DNA from: Frigoribacterium sp. CFBP 13712
Lineage (GTDB): Bacteria; Actinomycetota; Actinomycetes; Actinomycetales; Microbacteriaceae
Assembly (NCBI RefSeq): GCF_014842255.1
Contig: NZ_JACYVH010000001.1
Coordinates: forward strand, 399,264 to 463,263
Length of the DNA stretch: 64,000 bases
Reading direction: 5' to 3'
The first letter of the stretch is position 1; every line of letters begins with the position of its first letter. Below are positions 1-7,900 of the stretch, piece by piece. The translations under genes were made by a program, and so were the position numbers. The notes beneath the pieces are model-generated. The model did no database searches, was not told where the DNA came from, and worked only from the letters and a program-made list of their open reading frames with translations.

Positions 1-757
1 GGCCTTCACCGCTCCGGTGGTCAACCTCGTCGGCCCTCCGGCGTGGTCGGGCTCGGGCGTCGGCCGTCTCGTCTGGCGCGACGGCCGCTCCGAAGAGCAG
101 CTGCGCCTCGGCGGAGTCCACGCCCAGCCGACCCCGAACGCGATCCACGTCGGAGACGCGGGTGTCATCGTCAAGCAGGGCAACCACCACGTGTCGATCC
201 CCTCGGCCGGCCAGCCGCCGGCCGGTCTCGAGCTCGAGGTGCTGCACCTGCCGTGGCGCTCGTGGCGCCAGTTCGAGCACAAGGTCGAGATCGCGGGTCG
301 CGCGTACCGCGACAACCCGAGACTGAAGCCGAGCCCTCGTCACCACGGCATGCGCGACTACGCACGGCTCCAGCAGGACCGACTCCTGCCGATCTACCTG
401 CTCCGCCAACCTGATCCCGCCGACCTGCTGCCGGGCGCCGACCACGGCCCCTTCCGGTTCGACGACTCCCTCGCCCGATCACTCGAGCTCCTCCCCGCCC
501 CTCGTCACGAGCTGGCTACGGCGCCCGAGAGCCTCATGGAGGCCGAGTTCGTCGCCGAGCAGCGTGAGCTGGCGCAGACGTACATGCTCGTCGAGGCCGA
601 CGGTGCCGCGGTCCTCGAGCTCGCCGAGGAGATGTGGGCCGAAGAGCGCCGTCAGCTCGTCGCCGAGATCGACCGTCGCGATCGCGAGCTCGAGGGATTC
701 CGCAACCGCCGCATCGTCAAGGCCGCCGAGCAGCTGAACCGGCTCCGCCGTCGGTAG
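1..757 (+). CDS. Glycosyltransferase family 2 protein, 3' part only
   Basis: The reading frame is open from the first base, so the true start lies outside the window; a GTG at 17 is only the first internal start codon. The visible part is the C-terminal region of a glycosyltransferase. The stretch HLPWRSWRQFEHKV, then AGRAYRDNP and KPSPRHHGMRDY, is the kind of tail I know from family 2 enzymes that install sugars on surface glycans. The last 80 residues are charged and helical (AEEMWAEERRQLVAEIDRRD) and probably form a coiled coil. The nucleotide-sugar-binding half is not visible, so the donor sugar cannot be inferred. It converges on the next glycosyltransferase, separated by a strong hairpin. 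Confidence 0.7.
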   Translation, partial: AFTAPVVNLVGPPAWSGSGVGRLVWRDGRSEEQLRLGGVHAQPTPNAIHVGDAGVIVKQGNHHVSIPSAGQPPAGLELEVLHLPWRSWRQFEHKVEIAGRAYRDNPRLKPSPRHHGMRDYARLQQDRLLPIYLLRQPDPADLLPGADHGPFRFDDSLARSLELLPAPRHELATAPESLMEAEFVAEQRELAQTYMLVEADGAAVLELAEEMWAEERRQLVAEIDRRDRELEGFRNRRIVKAAEQLNRLRRR

Positions 758-758
758 G

Positions 759-791
759 CCCTGAAGGAGGTGCCGCGCACCTCCTTCAGGG
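759..791. terminator. Bidirectional hairpin between convergent genes
   Basis: A perfect 14-base-pair stem (CCCTGAAGGAGGTG paired with its complement) closes a 5-base loop CCGCG two bases after the stop codon of the upstream gene. There is no T-run, but the position between two convergent genes fits a bidirectional terminator, as is usual in GC-rich actinobacteria. Confidence 0.75.
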
Positions 792-823
792 TCCGCCCGA
801 TGGCCGGGCCGTCGGCGGGACGA

Positions 824-2758
824 TCAGGATCGGTGACGCACGACGTCCGTCATGAGGCGCCGTGCTCGGGCGTCGAAGGAGTGCTCGGCACCGATTCGGC
901 GGGCGTTCGCCTGGATCTCCGAGTCGGGGGCCCATGCCTGATCGTCGCTCAGGAGTCTGCGGAGGTCGTCCGGGCTCGAGTACGCCTGCACGGACGGACC
1001 GAAGACGTCCGTGATGCCGGCGATGTCGTCCGACACGATGCGCGCCCCCGCGCTGGCCGCGTCGAACAGCCGGTTCGAGAAGAAGCCGAAGTCCCGCATG
1101 TCGGCCCAGTGGTCGTTCAGCACGATGCGGGCACCCCGGTAGTGACCCGGCAGGTCGTCGTTCGAGACGAACTCCCCCGCCACCGAGTCGGCGTCGACGA
1201 ACTCCGCCCACCCCTCGCCGTAGAGGGTGAGGTCCGCGCCGGCCTGGAGGGCGTCTCGCACGATGGGGCGGAAGACGAGACGCGTCTTGCCGATGAACAG
1301 GACGTCGGACGCGACGTCGGATGCCTGCGCCCCGGCCGCGAACCGGTTCGGATCCGTGGCCTGCAGCAGCGTCTCGACGGGCAGACCCGTCGATGCGGTC
1401 GTCCTCTCAGCCCAGGCGGCGCCGGCCGAGTACCTCAGATCGAACAGCGACAGCTCGTCTCGTGAGACGAGTTCGGGGTGGCTGATGACCCAGAGGATGT
1501 TCGTCCGGGCCGACGAGGGCGTGGTGACGTCCAGCCCGCGGAGCGTCAGGCTGACGTCGTCCAGGTGCTCGGACCAGGGGCGGCTGTGCGCCTGCCGGTG
1601 ATCGATGACCACCCGCTGGCCCAGACGACGGAGGGCGTTGGCGAGGTCGCGTGCGAAGAAGAGGTCTCCCCAGTCGTCGCCCCGCGCACCGGGGTGGGCC
1701 GCGATCTTGATCGACCAGCGGAGACGCGGGAGACCGTCGACGCCGTCGAAGGCCGGATCGACTCGACCGCCCCCGACGACCGGGCGGGCCGGCCTGACGA
1801 GATGACGGACCGGCACCCGGGCGCCCGCGACGGCATCGAGGGAGAGCCCCGCCTGACCCAGGGCCGACGAGTCCGCGGGGATGTCGCTCCATGCCGCGAC
1901 GAGCTCGGCCGCGGGCGCGTCGAGCCTGCGGGGCGCGGCACCGGACACCCGGTACACACGACCGACGGGCGTCGACGTCACGCCTCGGCCGCCGGACAGC
2001 CCCGCGTCGCGGGTCAGGGCGGTGATCGCGAGGACCTCGTCCGATGTCTCGGGCAGTCGCTCGGGCAGATCGACGAGGTCGGTGACGAAGACCGGCTGCG
2101 CGGCGCCGAAGACCTCGGCCGCCCCCATGATCTCCGCGTCTTCGTAGGGATGCCCCTCGAGGAGGTCCGCGGGGGCCAGCGAGCGATGCGGACGGAACGC
2201 CCCGGCCGACAGGACGACGTCGTCGGTCCCCCGCACGACGGGGGTCGTGACGCCGCCGTCATGCAGCCCGACCAGTCGGACGATGACCGACGAGTCGATC
2301 TCGACGGCCGCGTCGAGCACGAGCACACGCGAGAAGGCGGCCCTGCTCGCACCGGCGGCGAAGGCCGAGGTCCAATCGTCGTGGAGGTCGGCTAGGGAGG
2401 CGCGCGCGGGCGCCGCCGTCGGCAGAGCGGTCGCCGCCGGGAGGCCCGCACCCTGATAGGCCGCGACGATCACCTCGTGCTCCGCGGAGATCTGCGGCAG
2501 GGCGGCGTCGAGCTCGGCGAGGCGGTGGGGCACGAAGGCGCCCTGGTCGTGCCGGACGGTGAGGACCACGGTCACGCCCGGTCGACCGGGCCCTGAGCGA
2601 GTGATGTCACGCACCCGTGTCGCCACCAGCGAGGGGGCCTGAACGGTCGGCGGATCGAGACGCCGTGCCACGGCGGCGAGCACCGATCGGGGGTTCCTGG
2701 CCACCGAGCGGAGGCGGTTCGTGAGGTGACCGAGGCCCGAATCTGGCGTTTCTCTCAT
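824..2758 (-). CDS. Two-domain glycosyltransferase
   Basis: A 644-residue protein. After a short basic N-terminus, residues about 60-250 resemble a family 2 type domain (VTVVLTVRHDQGAF followed by EHEVIVAAYQGAG). Residues about 330-640 form a GT-B type domain, with AHPGARGDDWGDLFFARDLA, the ILWVISHPE strand, LYGEGW, and a C-terminal nucleotide-sugar block FFSNRLFDAASAGARIVSDD typical of the CgeB/DUF3880 group. It probably adds sugars to a cell-surface polymer; donor and acceptor are unknown. No membrane segment is visible. The ATG start is supported by a -10 box six bases upstream, so the mRNA is probably leaderless. Confidence 0.75.
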   Translation of the reverse strand: MRETPDSGLGHLTNRLRSVARNPRSVLAAVARRLDPPTVQAPSLVATRVRDITRSGPGRPGVTVVLTVRHDQGAFVPHRLAELDAALPQISAEHEVIVAAYQGAGLPAATALPTAAPARASLADLHDDWTSAFAAGASRAAFSRVLVLDAAVEIDSSVIVRLVGLHDGGVTTPVVRGTDDVVLSAGAFRPHRSLAPADLLEGHPYEDAEIMGAAEVFGAAQPVFVTDLVDLPERLPETSDEVLAITALTRDAGLSGGRGVTSTPVGRVYRVSGAAPRRLDAPAAELVAAWSDIPADSSALGQAGLSLDAVAGARVPVRHLVRPARPVVGGGRVDPAFDGVDGLPRLRWSIKIAAHPGARGDDWGDLFFARDLANALRRLGQRVVIDHRQAHSRPWSEHLDDVSLTLRGLDVTTPSSARTNILWVISHPELVSRDELSLFDLRYSAGAAWAERTTASTGLPVETLLQATDPNRFAAGAQASDVASDVLFIGKTRLVFRPIVRDALQAGADLTLYGEGWAEFVDADSVAGEFVSNDDLPGHYRGARIVLNDHWADMRDFGFFSNRLFDAASAGARIVSDDIAGITDVFGPSVQAYSSPDDLRRLLSDDQAWAPDSEIQANARRIGAEHSFDARARRLMTDVVRHRS

Positions 2759-2764
2759 TGTTCG

Positions 2765-2770
2765 AGCCTA
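2765..2770 (-). promoter_or_regulatory. -10 box TAGGCT, leaderless start of the 824-2758 gene
   Basis: TAGGCT on the minus strand lies six bases before the ATG, so transcription should begin at or next to the start codon. Confidence 0.55.
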
Positions 2771-2807
2771 CTGGGGCATCCCCCGAGGTCGGCCTGCACC
2801 CTTGCCG

Positions 2808-2813
2808 TAAGAT
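2808..2813 (+). promoter_or_regulatory. -10 box TAAGAT
   Basis: TAAGAT is about 40 bases before the GTG at 2854, leaving a leader of about 33 bases that contains the ribosome binding site GGAAGG. Confidence 0.4.
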
Positions 2814-2853
2814 CGTCGTCGTCGCCGTCGTGGCGGATGGAAGGCAGGACAAG

Positions 2854-3933
2854 GTGCAACCCGAGAACACTCACCGCCCAGCAGCCGAAGCCGGCACCGC
2901 CACCGGACTCGGCACCGACGAGCAGGACGTCGTCGAGCTGGCGGCCGAGATCGCCGAGGTCGCAGGCCGGGCGGGCGACGTCCCCAAGCCCGAACTGGAT
3001 CGCCTCCTCCGCCACACCTGGTGGACACCCACCATGCGCGCGCTCACCGAGGGGACGCTGACCCGCAGCGCGACATCGGGCGAGACGCTCGCCGGCCCGC
3101 TCGCCGCCGTACTGGGCGCGCGTCCCGAGGTCGTCGCCGGCCTCGAGCCGAAGCAGCGACGCATCTACCAGCTCCTGTCGGCCGATCGATCCGACCTCGC
3201 GTCGATGCTCCCCGACGTGCCCGGGGGCACCTACCTCAAGGGCCGGCGGATCGGGGCGGACGACCTCCAGCGAGGCTTCGACCTGGCACAGCAGATCGTC
3301 CGCAGCTCGGCCCCCGAACGACTCGTCACGACCATCTACGAGGCGCACCTGCTGCGTCACCTGATCGCCGTCGTCGATTCGGCGGACGACGCGGAGTTCG
3401 CCGAGCTCGCCGCCATCACGGGTCGCTTCGCGGACCGTCTGCGTCCGTACGTGCTGCACGCCGACTTCTGGCCCTGGGCGGGCTCCCTGACCGCGGCACT
3501 GGCGCACTCGGTCGAGGCGGCCCGGGCGGTGGTGCGCCTCGGCGAGACCGGTCGTTTCTCGCTGGTGCAAGAACGACGGGGCAAGTTCCTCATCGTTCCG
3601 GAGGCCGCGTACGAATCGACCCCGGCCGTCTCGACGGTCTTCCTCAACCGCAGCACGCTGGTCGAGAACGTGGTGCAGTCGTCACCCGGGCAGGCCGACG
3701 GCGTCCCCGTGCCCCGGGCCGTCATCACCCGTCCCGGCAACTACGACGTCTTCGCCCGGCTCGACGTCCCCGGTGTCCTGGACCTCCCGTTGACCCTCGG
3801 CGCGGACAACAGCGAGCAGGCGGCTCGTGTGACGGTCCGCCCGTCGGGCGCCTTCCTGTCGCTGAAGACCAGCCCTCGACGCCGACGGAACCGCTCGGCG
3901 CGACCCAAGACGGGACGCCCCGTCCAGGCGTGA
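2854..3933 (+). CDS. Conserved hypothetical protein in the glycan cluster
   Basis: I do not recognise this 359-residue protein. The frame is open further upstream, but GTG at 2854 is preferred because GGAAGG lies at a fair distance before it and a -10 box lies before that. The protein is acidic and helical in its first 250 residues (LAAEIAEVAGRAGDV, LLRHLIAVVDSADDAEF) and more beta-like later (FLIVPEAAYES, VFLNRSTLVENVVQ). It ends in a strongly basic tail SPRRRRNRSARPKTGRP. There is no signal peptide or membrane segment. It lies divergently from one glycosyltransferase and converges on another, so a role in surface-glycan metabolism is only inferred from context. Confidence 0.7.
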   Translation: MQPENTHRPAAEAGTATGLGTDEQDVVELAAEIAEVAGRAGDVPKPELDRLLRHTWWTPTMRALTEGTLTRSATSGETLAGPLAAVLGARPEVVAGLEPKQRRIYQLLSADRSDLASMLPDVPGGTYLKGRRIGADDLQRGFDLAQQIVRSSAPERLVTTIYEAHLLRHLIAVVDSADDAEFAELAAITGRFADRLRPYVLHADFWPWAGSLTAALAHSVEAARAVVRLGETGRFSLVQERRGKFLIVPEAAYESTPAVSTVFLNRSTLVENVVQSSPGQADGVPVPRAVITRPGNYDVFARLDVPGVLDLPLTLGADNSEQAARVTVRPSGAFLSLKTSPRRRRNRSARPKTGRPVQA

Positions 3934-3957
3934 GCGGCGGTCCGAGACCGAGCCGCC

Positions 3958-5046
3958 TCACGACGACGGTCGACCGCCCAGGCCGACGACCGCCTCCCAC
4001 CATCCGTCGTCGGCCCTGAAGACCCGCTCCTCCTCGACGTGGCTGCGGGACTGATGGGCGTGACGTCGGCGTCCGTGCGGGTCGTCGGACAGAGCATCGG
4101 CGGCCTCGCGCCACTCGTCGGGGTCGTTGCCGACCAGGACCGCTCCGTGCGGGCCCGCCTCGTCGTACGCGGTGCCCTGCGATGCGATGGTGGGGATGCC
4201 GAGCGCCGAGTACTCGAGGAACTTCAGGTCGCTCTTCCCACGGTTGAAACCGTTCGAGACGAGCGGAGCCAGGCCCACGCTCCATCGTGCGGAGGACGCA
4301 CGGAGAAGACGCACGTACTCGGGATACGGCATCGGGGTCGATGCGAGATGCGAGAGCGAGTACCACGAGGCGCTCTCCGGGGTGACGCCCACGACCTCGA
4401 GACGGCGCTGCGCCGACGGCACGCGACGGAGGAGCTCGAGATCGTCGCCGTGCGTGTGACTGCCCGAGTACAGGTACCACGATCCGCGCACGTCGTCCCG
4501 GTCGAGGGCCGTCACCGCCGACTCGCCCCGGGGATGCCCGCCCGGGTCGGCCGGCACCCCGCCGAACCAGAGCTCGGGGTCGAGTGCGTTCCGGACGACG
4601 ACGACGGCTCCCGTGGAGTCCGGCCGCCTCGTGGCGAGCACCGCCGTGCTCGTCAGCGTGATGTCGGCCGCCGTCGAAGCGATGTCGAAGGCCGCCAGTC
4701 GCGCAGGCGCGTAGTCCTGACCGAGGAGGCGCGCTCGGGACTCGTCCGACCAGAAGTCGTCGTCGACGTCATGCACCATCCGGATCCCGCGTCGGGAGAT
4801 CTCGCCGACCGCGGCGGTGGCGAGCACGCTGTCCAGCAGGGCGTCGCGCTGGACGATCACGGCGTCGACCCCGTCGAGGTGCCGCCCCGCCGCCAGCGCC
4901 TCAGGCGTGACGAAGCTGAAGTCCGCCAGGCCGAGACGTCCGGCCCAGCGTGCCCGCAGGACCACACGAACGAACGCCGACCCGGGGTGCCTGCCGTCCG
5001 CGCCGTGGACGACCAGGGCGACCTTCGGTCGCACGATCGACCCCAC
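3958..5046 (-). CDS. Glycosyltransferase, GT-B fold
   Basis: A 362-residue protein with a start like a GT4-family enzyme (VRPKVALVVHGADGRHPGSA). It carries the strand VDAVIVQRDALLD, a DVDDDFW motif and the C-terminal sugar-nucleotide region (PLVSNGFNRGKSDLKFLEYS, then GIPTIASQGTAYDE). The FNRGKSDLKFLEY motif, with its lysine and glutamate, is characteristic of this class. Probably cytosolic, adding a sugar to a lipid-linked or polymer acceptor. GTG at 5046 is the start given here; a second GTG four codons later, directly before RPKVAL, is equally possible. It lies 8 bases downstream of rmlA on the same strand, so it probably uses dTDP-rhamnose or acts on the same polymer. Confidence 0.75.
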   Translation of the reverse strand: MGSIVRPKVALVVHGADGRHPGSAFVRVVLRARWAGRLGLADFSFVTPEALAAGRHLDGVDAVIVQRDALLDSVLATAAVGEISRRGIRMVHDVDDDFWSDESRARLLGQDYAPARLAAFDIASTAADITLTSTAVLATRRPDSTGAVVVVRNALDPELWFGGVPADPGGHPRGESAVTALDRDDVRGSWYLYSGSHTHGDDLELLRRVPSAQRRLEVVGVTPESASWYSLSHLASTPMPYPEYVRLLRASSARWSVGLAPLVSNGFNRGKSDLKFLEYSALGIPTIASQGTAYDEAGPHGAVLVGNDPDEWREAADALSDDPHGRRRHAHQSRSHVEEERVFRADDGWWEAVVGLGGRPSS

Positions 5047-5054
5047 GGCGGTGC

Positions 5055-5915
5055 TCAGCCCAGCAGGTTGCTCAGGTAGACCCCGTAGCCGCTCTTGGCC
5101 AAGGGCGATGCGAGCTCGCGGAGATCGTCGTCGGAGATCCAGCCGTTCCGCCAGGCGATCTCCTCGATGCAGCCGATCTTGTGGCCCTGACGGTCTTCGA
5201 TGACCCGGACGTACTCGGAGGCCTGCATCATCGAGCCGAAGGTGCCGGTGTCGAGCCAGGCGGTGCCGCGATCGAGGACCTGCACCTGGAGGCGCCCCTC
5301 ACGGAGGTAGCGCTCGTTGACCGTGCTGATCTCGAGCTCACCGCGAGCGCTGGGCTCGATGGTCTTCGCGATGGCGACGACGCTGTTGTCGTAGAAGTAC
5401 AGACCGGGGACGGCGTAGTTGCTCTTCGGCGCGACGGGCTTCTCCTCGATGGACGTCGCACGGAACGAGTCGTCGAAGGCGACGACTCCGTATGCGGTCG
5501 GATCGGCCACGTGGTAAGCGAAGATGGTGGCTCCGTCGACCGTGGCGTTCTTCGAGAGGCTCGAGCCGAGACCCACCCCGTGGAAGATGTTGTCGCCGAG
5601 GACGAGGGCGACGCTGTCGTCGCCGATGAACTCCTCACCGATGATGAACGCCTGGGCGAGACCGTCGGGCGACGGCTGCACGGCGTACTCGATGCGCATG
5701 CCGAGGTGCGAACCGTCTCCGAGGAGCGCACGGAACTGATCGTTGTACTCGGGGGTCGTGATCACGAGCACCTCGTTGATGCCCGCCATCATCAGCGTCG
5801 ACAGGGGGTAGTAGACCATCGGCTTGTCGTAGATGGGCATGAGCTGCTTCGAGATGCCCTTGGTGATGGGCCAGAGGCGGGTGCCGGACCCGCCGGCGAG
5901 GATGATGCCCTTCAT
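5055..5915 (-). CDS. rmlA: Glucose-1-phosphate thymidylyltransferase RmlA
   Basis: First enzyme of dTDP-L-rhamnose synthesis: glucose-1-phosphate plus dTTP gives dTDP-glucose. The 286-residue protein begins [20 protein letters not shown], which holds the nucleotide-binding GGSGTRL signature. It continues with [20 protein letters not shown] and the metal-binding VLGDNIFHG, and [20 protein letters not shown] follows. Length is normal for the short RmlA type. The reading frame continues far upstream, but the ATG at 5915 is set by AAGGAGAA a few bases before it and by the 4-base overlap with rmlC. The overlap suggests coupled translation. Confidence 0.96.
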   Translation of the reverse strand: MKGIILAGGSGTRLWPITKGISKQLMPIYDKPMVYYPLSTLMMAGINEVLVITTPEYNDQFRALLGDGSHLGMRIEYAVQPSPDGLAQAFIIGEEFIGDDSVALVLGDNIFHGVGLGSSLSKNATVDGATIFAYHVADPTAYGVVAFDDSFRATSIEEKPVAPKSNYAVPGLYFYDNSVVAIAKTIEPSARGELEISTVNERYLREGRLQVQVLDRGTAWLDTGTFGSMMQASEYVRVIEDRQGHKIGCIEEIAWRNGWISDDDLRELASPLAKSGYGVYLSNLLG

Positions 5916-6529
5916 GACCGGTTCTCCTTCGAATCGAGGGTGGCGTAGAACTCGCGCATAGCGTCGTAGGTGGGGAGCAGACCCTGCGCGGCGGCCTCGT
6001 CGAGACCAGGAGCGTCGGTGTCCTTCGGCGACAGGAGGGGTTCGCCCGCCTCGTCGGGGAAGACCAGACCGATGCGCTCGTCGAGCGGGTTGATGCCGTG
6101 CTCGCGGGCGGCGTTGAAGGTGTCGGTCACCAGATAGCTGACCGTCGCGTCGTCCGTCAGAGCGACGAAGGCGTGCCCGAGGCCCTCGGCCAGGTAGATG
6201 GCCCGGCGGTCCACGCCGTCGAGGAGGACGGAGTCCCATTCGCCGAAGGTCGGCGATCCGACCCGGATGTCTATGACGAAGTCGAGGACGGCGCCGTGGG
6301 TCGCCGTGACGTACTTGGCCTGACCGACCGGCACATCGGCGAAGTGGATGCCGCGGACCACACCCCGCTTCGAGACCGAGGTGTTGGCCTGCCGGAGGTC
6401 GATGGAGTGCCCGACGGCCTCGGACAACCGGTCGAACCGGTACCACTCGAGGAAGACTCCCCGGTCGTCACCGAACTGCTTCGGTGTGATCTCGTAGCTG
6501 TCTGGGATCTTCAGTTCGCGAATCTGCAC
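5912..6529 (-). CDS. rmlC: dTDP-4-dehydrorhamnose 3,5-epimerase RmlC
   Basis: Epimerises dTDP-4-keto-6-deoxyglucose at C3 and C5, the third step to dTDP-rhamnose. The 205-residue cupin shows the family hallmarks: [11 protein letters not shown] near the start, [19 protein letters not shown] with the catalytic histidine, [28 protein letters not shown] and [13 protein letters not shown]. The GTG start is supported by a -10 box six bases upstream. Its stop overlaps the rmlA start by 4 bases. Confidence 0.95.
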   Translation of the reverse strand: MQIRELKIPDSYEITPKQFGDDRGVFLEWYRFDRLSEAVGHSIDLRQANTSVSKRGVVRGIHFADVPVGQAKYVTATHGAVLDFVIDIRVGSPTFGEWDSVLLDGVDRRAIYLAEGLGHAFVALTDDATVSYLVTDTFNAAREHGINPLDERIGLVFPDEAGEPLLSPKDTDAPGLDEAAAQGLLPTYDAMREFYATLDSKENRS

Positions 6530-6535
6530 CCGGCG

Positions 6536-6541
6536 AGCCTA
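6536..6541 (-). promoter_or_regulatory. -10 box TAGGCT, leaderless start of rmlC
   Basis: TAGGCT lies six bases before the GTG of rmlC on the minus strand. rmlC-rmlA-glycosyltransferase can therefore be transcribed separately from the peptidase genes upstream. Confidence 0.55.
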
Positions 6542-6581
6542 GCAAGGGCCTCCGCCGAGGCGGGGAGGACGAGCCCTCGAC

Positions 6582-6812
6582 TCAGCCGCGCGTCCAGTCG
6601 GCGTTCTTCTTGACCGCGGCCCGCGGGATACCGAGGCCGTTCAGCACTTCGTAGAAGGCCACGGCGTTGAGGTTGCGGGCGGGGATGCCGACGGCGACGA
6701 GGTTGTTCATCTGAGAAGCGGAGGCGATGTGCCGGAGCGAACGGGTGTCGACCACGCAGGTGTACCCCCTGCCCACGCCGGAGAGCGAGTCGGTGCATCG
6801 GAGGAGCAGCAT
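6582..6812 (-). CDS. Small protein homologous to the M15 peptidase C-terminal domain
   Basis: A 76-residue protein starting MLLLRCTDSLSGVGRGY and ending PRAAVKKNADWTRG. I know no function for it. It aligns by eye with the last 80 residues of the peptidase encoded just upstream: MMILRAVE against MLLLRCTD, VVGVRSLRHV against VVDTRSLRHI, AFYEITNGLSIPRKAI against AFYEVLNGLGIPRAAV, and DADYWRP against NADWTRG. It looks like a free-standing duplicate of that domain. AGAAAG precedes the ATG at 6812. No signal peptide is visible, so how it would reach the wall is unclear. It lies 62 bases after the peptidase, probably in one transcript. Confidence 0.65.
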   Translation of the reverse strand: MLLLRCTDSLSGVGRGYTCVVDTRSLRHIASASQMNNLVAVGIPARNLNAVAFYEVLNGLGIPRAAVKKNADWTRG

Positions 6813-6874
6813 GTGGTGATCTTTCTGGGCTCGGGGATTCGGTGCGGAACGGGTCCCCGGGGAGGGGACCGCCG

Positions 6875-7774
6875 TCAGGGGCGCCAGTAGTCGGCGTCGA
6901 CCCGGATGGCCTTGCGGGGTATGGAGAGACCGTTGGTGATCTCGTAGAAGGCCTTGCGCGTGACCTCGAAGTAGGGGACGCCTGCGACGCGCAGGGCGTT
7001 GATCCGGGTGATGACGGGGACGTGCCGGAGGCTCCGGACGCCGACGACGGCGGTGTAGATCGACGCGACCTCGGTGAGCGGCTCGACGGCTCGGAGGATC
7101 ATCATCCCGGCGTCGGCAGGCGTCATCGCACCGCCACCGGTGGTCGCCGCGTAGGTGGCCACGTAGTCGAAGTGCCACGGCTCGGGCTGGGAGAAGGCGT
7201 TGCCCGTGGGCTTCCAGCCGTACGACATCGAGTTGGCGTCCATCCACCGCTTCGCCGCGGACCCGGCCGTCTGAACACCCGCACCGAAGTCGCAGGCGAT
7301 CCCCCAGCCGTGGTTCGACGTGCCGGGGTAGGCCGCCAGGTTGCCCGTTCCGTTCTGGTACTTGTTCCAGTAGTCGGTCTGACGCGCGAAGCTGCGGTAT
7401 CCCTCGGTGATGAGCAGGGATGTGCCGATGGCCTGGGCGAAGGCGAGGCTCATCCTGAGGTACTGCCGGGCGGCGTCGTCGCGGAGGAACCCCGACCCGG
7501 CGACGTCGGAGACGACCCGGGTCAGCGCACCGGCGGGGATCTTGCCGTTCGAGTGCCCGCCCCAGGCCGACAGCGCCGCGAGCGCCTGGGCGTCCGCGAC
7601 GGTCTCGACGGAGCCGGAGGTCTCGCCCAGACTGACCGCCGCCGATGCGCGGTCCGACTCGCCGGCGAGCACGGCCGCCGTGCCGAGGGTCGTCGCGGCC
7701 GCGGCGTAGGCCAGCACCCGTCGGCGCCCGAGAGAGGAAGCAGACCGCGTGGGGTCGTCTGGAGAGCAGACCAT
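6875..7774 (-). CDS. Tat-exported M15 (VanY-type) D,D-/L,D-peptidase
   Basis: A 299-residue cell-wall hydrolase. The N-terminus has a twin-arginine signal (SLGRRRVLAYAAAATTLG) with an Ala-rich cleavage region around residue 45. The peptidase domain covers residues about 70-215: WGGHSNGKIPAGAL, GFLRDDAARQYLRM, ITEGYRSFARQ, the zinc motif TSNHGWGIACDFG, and EPWHFDY with the second zinc histidine and catalytic acid. The last 80 residues are a separate domain that also occurs alone in the next gene. M15 enzymes cleave peptidoglycan stem peptides; here it may trim the wall or have been captured from a phage lysin. GAGAGG precedes the ATG. It is divergent from rmlB. Confidence 0.85.
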   Translation of the reverse strand: MVCSPDDPTRSASSLGRRRVLAYAAAATTLGTAAVLAGESDRASAAVSLGETSGSVETVADAQALAALSAWGGHSNGKIPAGALTRVVSDVAGSGFLRDDAARQYLRMSLAFAQAIGTSLLITEGYRSFARQTDYWNKYQNGTGNLAAYPGTSNHGWGIACDFGAGVQTAGSAAKRWMDANSMSYGWKPTGNAFSQPEPWHFDYVATYAATTGGGAMTPADAGMMILRAVEPLTEVASIYTAVVGVRSLRHVPVITRINALRVAGVPYFEVTRKAFYEITNGLSIPRKAIRVDADYWRP

Positions 7775-7856
7775 TGGTCAAACCTCTCATGCGGGAAGTG
7801 GATCGTCCACCCCCCTATCGGGCATCGGCAGAAAGGGGGACACGAGCGGCCTCCGG

Positions 7857-7862
7857 TAGCAT
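7857..7862 (+). promoter_or_regulatory. -10 box TAGCAT upstream of rmlB
   Basis: TAGCAT precedes the rmlB GTG by 38 bases and would give a leader of about 32 bases containing AAGGA. The 126-base gap to the divergent peptidase gene holds the promoters for both. Confidence 0.4.
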
Positions 7863-7900
7863 CGACCGACACGTCCGCGCCTCAACACCAAGGAATCAGT

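Noticed and set aside
5916-6446. Upstream extension of the rmlA frame
   Set aside because: It overlaps rmlC completely in another frame and is Arg/Pro-rich; AAGGAGAA before ATG 5915 and the conserved N-terminus set the real start.
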